Positions 19,681-29,500 of a stretch of 64,000 bases of DNA are shown in pieces. The notes below the pieces were generated by a model. It saw only the letters and a list, made by a program, of their open reading frames with translations, was not told the origin of the DNA and made no database searches. The number at the start of each line of letters is the position of its first letter. The first letter of the stretch is position 1. The translations under genes were made by a program, and so were the position numbers. This DNA comes from Caballeronia sp. LZ062 (GTDB lineage Bacteria; Pseudomonadota; Gammaproteobacteria; Burkholderiales; Burkholderiaceae): NCBI RefSeq assembly GCF_031450785.1, contig NZ_JARTWB010000002.1:2170001-2234000 (forward strand), written 5' to 3'.

Positions 19681-20973
19681 TCAGGGGTACAGGCCGCGCA
19701 TTTCGCGCGCCATCAAAATGCGCGTGCACGCGACGATAAACGCCGCCGTGCGCACCGAAACCTGCTGCTCGCTCGCCACTTGCCACACCGCTGCGAACGC
19801 TTCACGCATCACGCGCTCCAGGCGCTGGTTGATCTCGTCTTCCGTCCAGAAGAAGCTGGAGAAGTCCTGCACCCATTCGAAGTACGAGACGGTCACGCCG
19901 CCCGCGTTCGCCACGACGTCCGGAATCACGAGGACGCCCTTATCGTGAAGGATGTCGTCGGCGGCGGTCGTGGTCGGGCCGTTCGCGCCTTCGACAATGA
20001 TCTTCGTCTTGATCTTCGGCGCGTTCTGCTCGGTGATCTGCCCTTCCAGCGCGGCCGGAATCAGGATGTCGCTCTCGATGGTCCAGAACTCGTCCTTCGA
20101 GACAGGGTCCGCGCCCGCGAAACCGCCGACGCCGCCGTTCTTCGCGACGTGATCGGCAAGCGCGACGGTATCGATGCCCTTTGAATTGAACAGCGTGCCC
20201 GTGTGATCCTGCACCGCGATCACGCGCGCGCCGGCTTCTTGGAAGAGACGCGCCGCGATTCCGCCGACGTTGCCGAAGCCCTGCACCGCGATGCGCGCGC
20301 CTTCGATCTCCAGCCCGACGCGCCGCGCCGCTTCCGTGCCGACGACGAACACGCCGCGCCCCGTCGCTTCCTTGCGGCCGAGCGAGCCGCCCAGCGAGAT
20401 CGGCTTGCCGGTCACGACGCCGGTTGCCGTCTGGCCCTGGTTCATGGAGTAGGTGTCCATCATCCACGCCATGATCTGCTCGTTCGTGTTCACGTCGGGC
20501 GCGGGAATATCCGTGTTCGGCCCGATGATGATGCCGATTTCGCTCGTGTAGCGGCGCGTCACGCGCTCCAGCTCGCCGCGCGAGAGCGTGCGCGGATCGA
20601 CGCGGATGCCGCCCTTCGCGCCGCCGTACGGCACGTTCACCGCCGCGTTCTTCACCGACATCCACGCGGAAAGCGCCATCACTTCGGAAAGCGTCACGTC
20701 CTGGTGGTAACGTACGCCGCCCTTGCCCGGACCGCGCGACGTGTTGTGCTGCACGCGATAGCCTTCGAAGTGGGCGACCGTGCCGTTATCCAGTTCGATG
20801 GGGCAATCGACGATCAGAATGCGCTTCGGGCGCTTGAGGGTTTCGAGCCAGCGCGAGAGAGAGCCGAGGTACGGCGCCACGCGATCGACCTGCCGCAAGT
20901 AGTTCCCCCAAGGGCCGAGATCGTCGGCGTGCAAATACGAGGGAATGGCATGGTCAAGCTTCGGAGAGGACAT
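19681..20973 (-). CDS. gdhA: Glutamate dehydrogenase (Glu/Leu/Phe/Val dehydrogenase family)
   Basis: This enzyme interconverts glutamate with 2-oxoglutarate and ammonia. The 430-residue product has the family signature [14 protein letters not shown] with the catalytic lysine, the [19 protein letters not shown] segment and a Rossmann domain ([14 protein letters not shown]). The length fits hexameric catabolic, NAD-type enzymes, but cofactor use cannot be read with certainty. GGAG precedes the ATG at 20973. It lies between gltI, the glutamate importer, and a LysR regulator on the same strand, suggesting a glutamate catabolic neighbourhood. Confidence 0.93.
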   Translation of the reverse strand: MSSPKLDHAIPSYLHADDLGPWGNYLRQVDRVAPYLGSLSRWLETLKRPKRILIVDCPIELDNGTVAHFEGYRVQHNTSRGPGKGGVRYHQDVTLSEVMALSAWMSVKNAAVNVPYGGAKGGIRVDPRTLSRGELERVTRRYTSEIGIIIGPNTDIPAPDVNTNEQIMAWMMDTYSMNQGQTATGVVTGKPISLGGSLGRKEATGRGVFVVGTEAARRVGLEIEGARIAVQGFGNVGGIAARLFQEAGARVIAVQDHTGTLFNSKGIDTVALADHVAKNGGVGGFAGADPVSKDEFWTIESDILIPAALEGQITEQNAPKIKTKIIVEGANGPTTTAADDILHDKGVLVIPDVVANAGGVTVSYFEWVQDFSSFFWTEDEINQRLERVMREAFAAVWQVASEQQVSVRTAAFIVACTRILMAREMRGLYP

Positions 20974-21082
20974 TGATGCTCCAGCGGTTTGTGGAATACA
21001 TCAATTGTCGAAAAACGGCGTTTCCAAATCCAATGCCGTTTCCTTATCCGGTCATGCGTTTCTTGCATAACATCGCGAAGCC

Positions 21083-22054
21083 TTAGGCGGCGGGCGTTTC
21101 GGTCGATGCCTTCAGCAGTTCTTCGCCGACTGCGTCCCATAGCGCACGGACGAGCGCCTGACGCGGATCGTCGCCTTGCGAAGCCATCTTGTCGCGATAC
21201 AGGCGGATCTCCATCGTCAACGTGAACTGACCCGCAGGCGTGCCGCGTGTTCCCCGGTCCAGCCGGATGAGCCGCCCTTCCTCGACCGCGTCTTCGACCG
21301 CGCTATGCGGCAGAAACGCGACGCCGTGTCCCGCGAGCGCCATCGCCTTGAGACCTTCCGCCATATCCGTTTCATACACTTTGTCCAGATGCAGACGCGC
21401 GGGCGCCGTCGCGATGATCACCTCGGTCATGCGGCCAAGGTAAGCGTTGGGCGTGTACGAGAGATACGGCACAGGCGCATCGGCGCTGGCGGGCAGCGTA
21501 TAGCGCGCACGACCCGCCTTGTTCGGCGCGGAGAACGGGCTGATCGGTTCGAGACCGAGCGTGAGCATGTCGTAGCGGGCGGGATCGAGCGCGACCGGAT
21601 GACTCGGATGGTGATAACCCATCACGAGATCGCAGCCTCCTTCGACGAGCGAGAGCACCGCGTCATGCACATTGAGCGCGCGCAGCCGCGTGCGGATGCG
21701 TCCGAGCCGCGCCTCGATATGCTGAAGCCAGCGCGGAAAGTACGTGAGCGAGAGCGTGTGCGGCACCGCGAATTCGATCGTCGCCGCCGGCGCGCCGCCC
21801 TGCCCGCGCAACAGCGTGCGTGCTTCGTGAAACTGCGAGAGCATCGCGAGCGCCTGCTCGTAGAACACCTGTCCGGCTTGCGTTAGCCGCGTCGGATAGA
21901 CGGACCGGTCGATCAGTTCAGTGCCGAGCCACGCTTCGAGCGCCTGGATGCGCCGCGAGAAAGCGGGCTGCGTGATATGGCGAAGCTCGGCCGAGCGGCT
22001 GAAGCTGCGCGTCTCCGCGAGCGAAACGAAGTCTTCGAGCCATTTGAGTTCCAT
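21083..22054 (-). CDS. LysR-family transcriptional regulator, HypT-like
   Basis: From the ATG at 22054 the product is 323 residues, standard for LysR regulators. The N-terminal winged helix reads MELKWLEDFVSLAETRSFSRSAE then TQPAFSRRIQALE, closest in pattern to HypT/YjiE, the hypochlorite-responsive regulator; HypT senses by methionine oxidation, which I cannot judge here. The effector domain follows, with a C-terminal tail rich in Ala and Glu. It is upstream of gdhA on the same strand and divergent from a nitrate/nitrite-type MFS gene, either of which could be its target. Confidence 0.85.
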   Translation of the reverse strand: MELKWLEDFVSLAETRSFSRSAELRHITQPAFSRRIQALEAWLGTELIDRSVYPTRLTQAGQVFYEQALAMLSQFHEARTLLRGQGGAPAATIEFAVPHTLSLTYFPRWLQHIEARLGRIRTRLRALNVHDAVLSLVEGGCDLVMGYHHPSHPVALDPARYDMLTLGLEPISPFSAPNKAGRARYTLPASADAPVPYLSYTPNAYLGRMTEVIIATAPARLHLDKVYETDMAEGLKAMALAGHGVAFLPHSAVEDAVEEGRLIRLDRGTRGTPAGQFTLTMEIRLYRDKMASQGDDPRQALVRALWDAVGEELLKASTETPAA

Positions 22055-22139
22055 GCTGGAGTCGCGCCGTGCCGCGCCGAATGCGGGAAGCAGGCATTTT
22101 AGCGGGCGCCGCTCTGTCCGATGTATCAAGCGAAGGCTT

Positions 22140-22180
22140 GCCGCACCACGCGCACGCATGGCGCACGGGCGAGGTGCGGC
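22140..22180. repeat. Inverted repeat upstream of the sigma-54 promoter
   Basis: GCCGCACC (22140-22147) and GGTGCGGC (22173-22180) are perfect inverted 8-mers separated by 25 bases. They lie roughly 75-130 bases upstream of the sigma-54 -24/-12 element, a normal distance for an enhancer-binding protein. The half-site only partly resembles the NtrC half-site TGCACC. Confidence 0.45.
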
Positions 22181-22255
22181 TTCTGTCTTGGCCCGCTCGC
22201 TTGCTCTGTCCTTGCCGAGCCGCGCCTGCATTGAGGCACGTGGCATCGAGGCAGA

Positions 22256-22272
22256 TTGGCATGATGCTTGCA
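22256..22272 (+). promoter_or_regulatory. Near-consensus sigma-54 promoter of the NarK-like MFS gene
   Basis: TTGGCATGATGCTTGCA differs from the RpoN consensus YTGGCACGRNNNTTGCW at one fixed position, and the invariant GG and GC are exactly 10 bases apart. The predicted start near 22284 lies about 50 bases before the MFS start codon, on the correct strand. Confidence 0.7.
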
Positions 22273-22335
22273 AAAATCCGGGCCGCCGTGAACACAACGC
22301 CTCAGGCGCGCACATCGCCCACACCCGGAATCTTC

Positions 22336-23724
22336 ATGTCCAATCTCATCGCATCGCTCAAGAGCGGCAACTGGCGCTCGCTTCTCGCCTGCTTCCTCTA
22401 CTTCGATACGGGCTTCACCGTCTGGGTGTTATACGGGCCGCTTGCGCCGTTCATCGGGCGCGACCTGACGATGTCGGCGGCGCAACAGGGCTTTCTCGTC
22501 GCAGTGCCGGTGCTGGCCGCCGCGATTCTGCGCGTGACGCTCGGCAATCTCTATCAATCGACCGATGGCCGACGCGTCGCGCTGATGGGCGTGCTGCTTT
22601 CGTCGATTCCGTGCATCGTGCTGCCGCTCGTTCCGGGCGTGCCGTCGTATGCGCTCTTGCTGGTGCTCGGCGTGTTCCTCGGCATGGGCGGCGCGAGCTT
22701 CGCGGTCGCGTTGCCGATGGCCGGCAGCAACTATCCGCCGAAGGTGCAGGGACTCGTGCTCGGTCTCGCGGCGGCGGGCAACATCGGCGCGGTGCTCGAC
22801 GGTTTCCTGTTCCCGCATCTCGCCGACGCGTTCGGCTGGAAGGTATCGACCGCCGCAGCGCTGCCGCTGCTCGCCATCACGGGCGCGGCGCTTTTCGCGT
22901 GGGCATCGGACGCAGGCGAGAAGACGGGCAGCACGTTGCGCGCGCTCTCGAGCTTCACGGTGACGCTCGTGAGCCTCGTCGTGCTCGTGCTGGCCGTGCA
23001 TGGCGGCGTGTTCGGCACGGGCCGCACGGGTGTCTTGCTGCTGCCGGTGATTGGCGCACTGATCGCCATTGCCGTGCTGCCGCGCCGCTATCGTTCCGTG
23101 CTCGGCGAACGCGACACGTGGGTCATCATGCTCATCTACAGCATCACCTTCGGCGGCTTCGTCGGAATGTCCTCGTACGTGACGCTGTTGCTGACCTCGC
23201 TCTATCAGATGCCGAAGCTCGAAGCAGGGCTCTTCATGTCGCTGCTCGCGTTTCTCGGCGCGATCGTGCGGCCGTTCGGCGGCTATGTGGCGGATCGCGT
23301 GACCGGCGTGCGTGCGCTGCTCGTGCTGCTCGCGGTGATCGCCGCCGCCGACTTTGCGTTCGCTATCTGGATGCCGCCGGTCGCGGGCGGCCTCGGTTTG
23401 CTCGTGTGTCTGTATCTCGCGTTCGGGCTCGGCAACGGCTCCACGTTCCAGCTCGTGCCGCATCGCTGGAAGGGCAAGACGGGGCTGCTGTCGGGCATCG
23501 TCGGCGCGGCGGGCGGCATCGGCGGCTTCTATCTGCCGGTCATCATGGGCATGGCGAAGGAAAGCACCGGCAGCTATCAGATGGGCTTCGCGACGTTCGG
23601 CGTGCTCGCGACCTGCGCGTTCGGCGCGCTATTCCTGCTGCGTTCGCAATGGCTGCGGTGGTCGGCAACGTCGGCGCAAGGACACGACGCCGTCGCGCTC
23701 AACGGCGTACATGCGATGGAGTGA
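22336..23724 (+). CDS. MFS transporter of the nitrate/nitrite porter (NarK/NNP) type
   Basis: The 462-residue product from the ATG at 22336 has about 12 membrane segments. Two NNP-like signature loops are visible: GLAAAGNIGAVLDGF in the first half and GAAGGIGGFYLPVIMG in the second. These suggest an oxyanion porter, but no nitrate or nitrite reductase gene is nearby, so the substrate is open. The frame stays open back to 22069 without family similarity. A sigma-54 promoter precedes it, consistent with nitrogen control. The divergent neighbour is a LysR regulator. Confidence 0.85.
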   Translation: MSNLIASLKSGNWRSLLACFLYFDTGFTVWVLYGPLAPFIGRDLTMSAAQQGFLVAVPVLAAAILRVTLGNLYQSTDGRRVALMGVLLSSIPCIVLPLVPGVPSYALLLVLGVFLGMGGASFAVALPMAGSNYPPKVQGLVLGLAAAGNIGAVLDGFLFPHLADAFGWKVSTAAALPLLAITGAALFAWASDAGEKTGSTLRALSSFTVTLVSLVVLVLAVHGGVFGTGRTGVLLLPVIGALIAIAVLPRRYRSVLGERDTWVIMLIYSITFGGFVGMSSYVTLLLTSLYQMPKLEAGLFMSLLAFLGAIVRPFGGYVADRVTGVRALLVLLAVIAAADFAFAIWMPPVAGGLGLLVCLYLAFGLGNGSTFQLVPHRWKGKTGLLSGIVGAAGGIGGFYLPVIMGMAKESTGSYQMGFATFGVLATCAFGALFLLRSQWLRWSATSAQGHDAVALNGVHAME

Positions 23725-23733
23725 AGCGGCACT

Positions 23734-23937
23734 TTATGGCCGGCGATTGCTGTCGATCGCCGGCCAGCGCGCGAAGGCGAAGACCCACAGCATGACGAAG
23801 TTCACGATGAGCAGCAGTCCGGTGAGCACCCACCAGCCGGAATGTCCGGTGCGCTTCACGATGCGCACGTACGGGTAGATCGTCAGCACGCAAAAGACGA
23901 TAACGATCAGCCAGTGCCAGATGCTCGAACTTTCCAT
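23734..23937 (-). CDS. Small two-segment membrane protein, unknown function
   Basis: The 67-residue product has two hydrophobic helices (roughly residues 7-25 and 33-53) joined by a basic loop, RIVKRTGHSGWW. The loop resembles the start of DUF805-like membrane proteins, where R-x-G-xSGWW motifs occur, but this protein is only one unit long. It converges with the MFS gene, ending 9 bases away. I do not recognise a function. The coding bias and conserved-looking loop argue that it is real. Confidence 0.65.
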   Translation of the reverse strand: MESSSIWHWLIVIVFCVLTIYPYVRIVKRTGHSGWWVLTGLLLIVNFVMLWVFAFARWPAIDSNRRP

Positions 23938-24059
23938 GCTTTCCTCGCAGTTCTCGTGGTCCCGACGTTACGGTACGCACGACTAATTAATTCCGCGAGA
24001 AATATATAGCAGCTTCGGCTAGTCGCGGCCCAGGCGACCGCGACCTTCACACTTTTTGC

Positions 24060-25937
24060 TCAAACCTTCGCCGCATCGTCCTGTTCGACAACGGGCTCGA
24101 CCGTCCGCTGCTGTTGCAACGCCCACATCTGCGCGAAGAGCCCGCCTGCTCGCAGCAACTCGGCGTGCGTGCCACGCTCGACCACGCGCCCGTGATCCAT
24201 CACGATGATCTGCTCGGCATGCACGACCGTCGATAGCCGGTGCGCGATGATGAGCGTCGTGCGCTCCCGCGCAATGGAGTCGAGTTCGCGCTGAATGGCG
24301 CGCTCGGACTTTGAGTCCAGTGCGGATGTCGCTTCGTCGAAAATCAGGATCGGCGGGTTCTTCAGAAGCGTGCGCGCGATCGCCACGCGCTGCTTCTCGC
24401 CGCCCGAGAGCTTCAGTCCGCGCTCGCCGACAGTCGTCTCATAGCCCGCCGGCAACGCCTCGATGAAGTCGTGGATGTGCGCTGCCCGCGCCGCCGCCAT
24501 CACTTCGTCGCGGCTCGCGGAAGGCCGTCCATAAGCGATGTTGTAGTAAATCGAATCGTTGAAGAGCACGGTGTCCTGCGGCACGATGCCGATCGCCGCG
24601 CGCAGCGAATCCTGCGTCACATCGCGAATATCCTGCCCGTCGATTACGATCCGCCCGCCCGTCGCGCGGTCCAGATCGTAGAAGCGGAACAGCAGCCGCC
24701 CAAGCGTGGATTTGCCCGATCCGCTGTGGCCGACAACCGCGGTCGTCGTGCCCGCCGCGATGGTGAAATCGACACCATGCAGAATCTGCCGCGCCGGTTC
24801 ATAAGCGAAACTCACATTCTCGAAGCGCACCTCGCCGCCCGTCACCGAAAGCGGCTCTGCGTTCGGCGCGTCCGGCACTTCGCGGCCCGCGCCGAGCAGC
24901 GTGAACATGCGGTCCATGTCGGTCAGCGCCTGCTTCAGTTCGCGATACACGACGCCGAGAAAATTCAGCGGAATATAAAGCTGCAACATGAACGTGTTGA
25001 TGAGCACGAGATCGCCGAGCGTGAGCCGCCCCGCCATCACGCCCTGCGTCGCGCGCCAGAGGATGAACACGAGCCCCGTGCCGATGATCGTCTGCTGCCC
25101 GAAGTTGAGCATGGAGAGCGACCGCTGCGACTTGATCGCAGCTGCCCGGTAACGCTGCAGATTCTCGTCGTAGCGGCGCGTTTCCCATTCTTCGTTGCCG
25201 AAGTATTTCACCGTCTCGTAGTTGAGCAGCGAATCGATGGCGCGCGAGTTCGCCTTCGAATCCAGCTCGTTCATCGTGCGGCGATAGTGTGTGCGCCACT
25301 CCGTCACTTTCACCGTGAACGCGATATACGCACACAGCGCGATGAACGTGACGATGGCGTAATACGCCTCGTACTTCGTCACGAAGAACGTAAGCACGAG
25401 CCCGACTTCGACGAGCGTCGGCAAGATGCTGTAGAGCGAATACGAGACGAGTTGCTGAATGCCGCGCGTGCCGCGCTCGATGTCGCGCGACATGCCGCCC
25501 GTCTGCCGCTCCAGATGAAACCGCAGCGACAGCGAATGCAAATGCCGAAACACTTTCAGCGCGAGTTGCCGCACGGCGCTTTCGGTCACTTTAGCGAAGA
25601 GCAGTTCGCGCAGTTCGGTGAAGAGCGAAGTCGAGAGCCGCACGCCCGCATACGCGATGACGAGCAGCCCGATTCCGCCGATCAGCACGATACCGGGCGC
25701 GTCGTGCGCGCGGCCGAGCGCGGTGAGATGCTGCACGGAGGCGAGACTATCGACGATGCGCTTCATCACGATCGGCACGCCGAGGTTCGCGACCTTCGCG
25801 CCGATCAGACACGTCAGCGCGAACGCGACGCGCCATTTGTAAGTGGTGAGATAAGGCAGCAGGGAGCGGATCGTCTGCCAGTCGTTGCGCGGACCTTGTG
25901 CAACCGGACCGGGCTCGGTATTGGAGTAGCGGCGCAT
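24060..25937 (-). CDS. ABC exporter of the Atm1/ABCB7 type, fused permease-ATPase
   Basis: The 625-residue half-transporter has six membrane segments (about residues 35-330) and a C-terminal ATPase with Walker A VVGHSGSGKST, signature LSGGEKQR, Walker B ILIFDEATSALDSKSE and the H-loop IIAHRLST. The sequence LNYETVKYFGNEEWE is typical of Atm1-type exporters, which export glutathione-linked sulfur or metal compounds. The substrate here is inferred from family only. It is monocistronic, with a divergent thioesterase gene 214 bases away. Confidence 0.88.
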   Translation of the reverse strand: MRRYSNTEPGPVAQGPRNDWQTIRSLLPYLTTYKWRVAFALTCLIGAKVANLGVPIVMKRIVDSLASVQHLTALGRAHDAPGIVLIGGIGLLVIAYAGVRLSTSLFTELRELLFAKVTESAVRQLALKVFRHLHSLSLRFHLERQTGGMSRDIERGTRGIQQLVSYSLYSILPTLVEVGLVLTFFVTKYEAYYAIVTFIALCAYIAFTVKVTEWRTHYRRTMNELDSKANSRAIDSLLNYETVKYFGNEEWETRRYDENLQRYRAAAIKSQRSLSMLNFGQQTIIGTGLVFILWRATQGVMAGRLTLGDLVLINTFMLQLYIPLNFLGVVYRELKQALTDMDRMFTLLGAGREVPDAPNAEPLSVTGGEVRFENVSFAYEPARQILHGVDFTIAAGTTTAVVGHSGSGKSTLGRLLFRFYDLDRATGGRIVIDGQDIRDVTQDSLRAAIGIVPQDTVLFNDSIYYNIAYGRPSASRDEVMAAARAAHIHDFIEALPAGYETTVGERGLKLSGGEKQRVAIARTLLKNPPILIFDEATSALDSKSERAIQRELDSIARERTTLIIAHRLSTVVHAEQIIVMDHGRVVERGTHAELLRAGGLFAQMWALQQQRTVEPVVEQDDAAKV

Positions 25938-26151
25938 GTATTGGAGTGGGTAAGGCGCGTTGCGCGCGGCGCGGGGACGCCTTTTGCTTGTCTTTTAGCG
26001 GGCGCACGCCGGCGCGTGCCCGTACAATTCGTCGAACGCTGGGGCGCCAAGGCGCGGCCTATGCTGATCACCATGCATTGTCGCAGAAGGATCGGGGCCA
26101 CGCTCGCGGCCGCCTTCCGCGCGAAACCACGACGTCAACCGGGACCTTTTC

Positions 26152-26547
26152 ATGCCGCAAGATTCGAAGCTTCCTCAGAAACCCGTCGCGCTGCGCGTGG
26201 TGCCGCAACCTGCCGACGCCAATGTGCACGGCGACGTCTTCGGCGGCTGGATCATGGCGCAAGTGGACATCGCGGGCTCCATTCCGGCGAGCCGCCGCGC
26301 GAACGGCCGCGTCGCGACCATCGCGGTCAATTCGTTTCTCTTCAAGCAGCCGGTATTCGTCGGCGATCTGTTGAGCTTCTACGCGGATATCGTGAAAACC
26401 GGCAATACGTCGATCACCGTCTCGGTCGAAGTCTTCGCGCAGCGCATGAGTCTCGCGGAGGAAGTCGTGAAGGTGACGGAAGCGACGCTCACCTACGTCG
26501 CCACGGACCACGACCGCCGCCCGCGCGCACTGCCCGCGCTGGATTGA
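26152..26547 (+). CDS. Acyl-CoA thioesterase, YciA-like hotdog protein
   Basis: The 131-residue product is a single hotdog domain that hydrolyses acyl-CoA. Motifs are ANVHGDVFGGWIMAQVDIAG, with the catalytic-region Asn/His and Asp, and VAVNSFLFKQPVFVGDLLSFYADIVKTGNTSITV typical of YciA. The short C-terminus matches bacterial hexameric enzymes. It ends 20 bases from the convergent GGDEF-EAL gene. It is not in an operon with other lipid genes. Confidence 0.92.
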   Translation: MPQDSKLPQKPVALRVVPQPADANVHGDVFGGWIMAQVDIAGSIPASRRANGRVATIAVNSFLFKQPVFVGDLLSFYADIVKTGNTSITVSVEVFAQRMSLAEEVVKVTEATLTYVATDHDRRPRALPALD

Positions 26548-26567
26548 ACGCGCTCGACTAAACGCGC

Positions 26568-29500
26568 TCAGTTTGCGAGCACGCCGTGACGCAGCAAGCC
26601 GGGAATGGCTTCCTGCGGCATCGGGCGCGAGAACAGATAGCCCTGCATCTCGTCGCAATCGCGCTCGCGCAGAAAATCATGCTGCGCCGGCGTCTCGACG
26701 CCTTCCGCGATCACCTGCAATTCCAGCGAATGCGCAAGCGCGATGATCGCCGAGGTGATCGTTTCGTCGTCGCCCGACGAGCCGATATCCGCGACGAAAG
26801 ACCGGTCGATCTTCAGCCGATGCACCGGGAAACGCTTCAGATACGACAGGCTCGAATAGCCGGTGCCGAAGTCGTCGATGGCAATGCCGATGCCGAGCGC
26901 CGATAGCTCGGAGAGCATCATCACGGCGTCCTCAGCGTTGCGCATGATCGCGCTTTCGGTCAGTTCCAGTTCCAGATAGTGCGGCGCAAGGCCGGTTTCC
27001 GCGAGCACGGACGTCACCAGCGTCGCGATATCGCGCTGCTGAAAATGCCGCGCCGACAGATTCACCGACACGCGCGCGGGCGGCAGTCCCGCATCCTGCC
27101 ACGCCTTGTTCTGGCGGCACGCTTCGCGCAACACCCATTCCGACAGCGGCCCGATCAGCCCGCACTCTTCCGCGACCGGAATGAACGCGGCCGGCGACAT
27201 GAGCCCCTCGTCGGGATCGCGCCAGCGCACGAGCGCCTCGATCCCGACGATCGCGCCGGTCGCCATATCCACTTGCGGCTGATAGTGCAGCAGGAATTCG
27301 CCGTCGCGCAGCGCGCGCCGCAGACGCCGCTCCATATCCAGCCGCGCCCCGACGATCGCGTTCATCTCCGGCTGATAGAACTGATAGGTATTGCGGCCGA
27401 GATCTTTCGCACGGTACATCGCGATATCGGCTTTCTTCAGCACGGTTTCGGCGTCGTCGCCGTCTTGCGGGAAGAGGCTCGCGCCCATGCTGCAACCGAC
27501 GTAAAGCTCCGTTTCGTCGAGCCGGATCGGCTCGGAGATCGTCGCGCGCGTGCGTTCCATCCACGCGGTAAGGCCGGCCTCGTCGGTCAGATCGGGCAGC
27601 ACGATCACGAACTCGTCGCCGCCGTGGCGCGCGACGGTATCGCTCGAACGCGCCGAGCGCGAGAGCCGCTCGCCGATCACCGCGAGCAGCCTGTCGCCGA
27701 CGCTGTGTCCAAGGCTGTCGTTCACGTTCTTGAAGCCGTCGAGGTCCATGAACACGACCGCGATCTGCGAGTTGCGCCGCCGCGCCTGGTCGATGGCATG
27801 TTGCAGGCGGTCGCGCAGCAGATTTCGGTTCGGCAGGCGCGTGAGCGTGTCGTAATTCGCCTGATATTCGAGCTGCTCCTGATAGTTCATCAGATCGGTC
27901 ACGTCGTTGATGATGCCGATGTGATGGGTCGTATGTCCCTGCGCATTCGGCACCGGCGCGACGAAAAGCTGATTCCAGAAGAGCCCGCCGTCCTTGCGAT
28001 AGTTGCGCAGCACGACGCTCGCTTCCGCGTTCACGGCGAGCGCGCGGCGAATCGACGTCAGCCCTTCCTGCTCGCCGTCCGGGCCGTGCAGGAAGCGGCA
28101 ATCGCGGCCGATCACTTCGCTCGGGTCGTAGCCCGTGATGCGCTTGAACGCCGGATTCGCGTACTCGATCACATGCGCGCCGTTCACCACGCCGGTGATC
28201 AGAATGGCGTTCACGCTCGCGTCGAGCGCGCGGCTTTGCAGACGCAGCGCGAGTTCGGCGCGCTTGCGGTCGGTCACGTCGTGATAGGAGCCGAGCACGC
28301 CGATGGTCGCGCCTTCGCCATCCATCAGCGGCAGCTTGCTGATGACGACCGTATGCAGCGTGTCGCCGACGAGCACGTCGTGCTCGTGATGCATCTTCGG
28401 CACGGTGGTGAGAACCACTTCCTGGTCGTCGGTGCGGATCATGTCGGCGGCGGCGCTCCACGGCAGTTCGTAGTCTGTCTTGCCGACGATCTGCTCGTTG
28501 TACGCGAGCCCCGCGTCGCGCGCGAATGCGTTGTTGCAGCCGAGATAGCGCAGATCGCGGTCCTTCCAGAACACGCGCTGCGGAATGTTGTCGATGATCG
28601 TTTCGAGCATCTCGTTCGAGCGGCGGGCCTCGGCTTCCGCATTGATGCGGTCGGTCACGTCGTTCGCCAGCATGAAGAGGCCCGGCCGGTTCGAATACGT
28701 GAGCGCGTGGTGCGAGACGTCCGCGCTGATGGTCGCACCATCGCGATGCCGGTAGCGCCACACGCCGCTGGAACGCTGGCCGCGCGTCGCGCGCTCGCCG
28801 GCTTCGCCCGTCTCGCCTTCGCTGCGCGCAAGCCGCGCCGCGAAGCGGTCGAAGTCGTCGGCGACATGGAGATCGCGCAGCGTCATTTCCATGAACTCGG
28901 CTTCGGAATACCCGTAATGCTCGCTCGCCGCCGGATTCACCGCGACGAAGCGCATGGTTTCGCGGTCGACGATCCACATCGGCACCGGATGCGCCTCGAA
29001 CATGCTGCGAAAACGCTCGTTTCTGCGGTGCTTTGCCCGCGCAAGCCCGATCTTTTCGCGCGCCGACCGCTCGTGGCTCAAGAAGAGCGCGATGAGCGCG
29101 CCGCTGCCGAGCAGCATCGTGAACGCGAGCAGCAGCATCGCGCCGCCCGACGCGCGCGCGGACCGGTCGAGCGCCGCCGTGGTTGCCGTGTCGATGCGGT
29201 CTCGCAGCGCCGCCAGTTCCTCATCCACCGCCTGCTGGTCTTCTGAGAGAAGCACGAACGCGGTGTCGGCCCACGCGCGGGATTCATCGGCGCTTGCCCG
29301 GCGCGTGCGCTCGTCCGCGAGACTCGCGTCGGAGCGCATGGCGGCTGCGCGCGCGGCGAGTGCGTCGAAAGCGCCGCCTGCGCCGGGTTGCATCGCGAAT
29401 TGCGCGCGCAGGCCGCTTTCGAGCGCGTCGAGATGCTTTTCGCGCGCGTCGTGCTGCGCGGCGGGTTCCGCGATCCCCGTCGCTTCGAAGCGGCTCAGTT

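Noticed and set aside
24471..26561. A 696-codon plus-strand frame antisense to the ABC exporter.
   Set aside because: It is the usual shadow frame of a GC-rich gene, rich in Arg and His with no recognisable domain, while the opposite frame has a full ABC exporter.
26979..29246. A 755-codon plus-strand frame opposite the GGDEF-EAL gene.
   Set aside because: Shadow frame; the real gene on the minus strand has intact GGDEF and EAL motifs.
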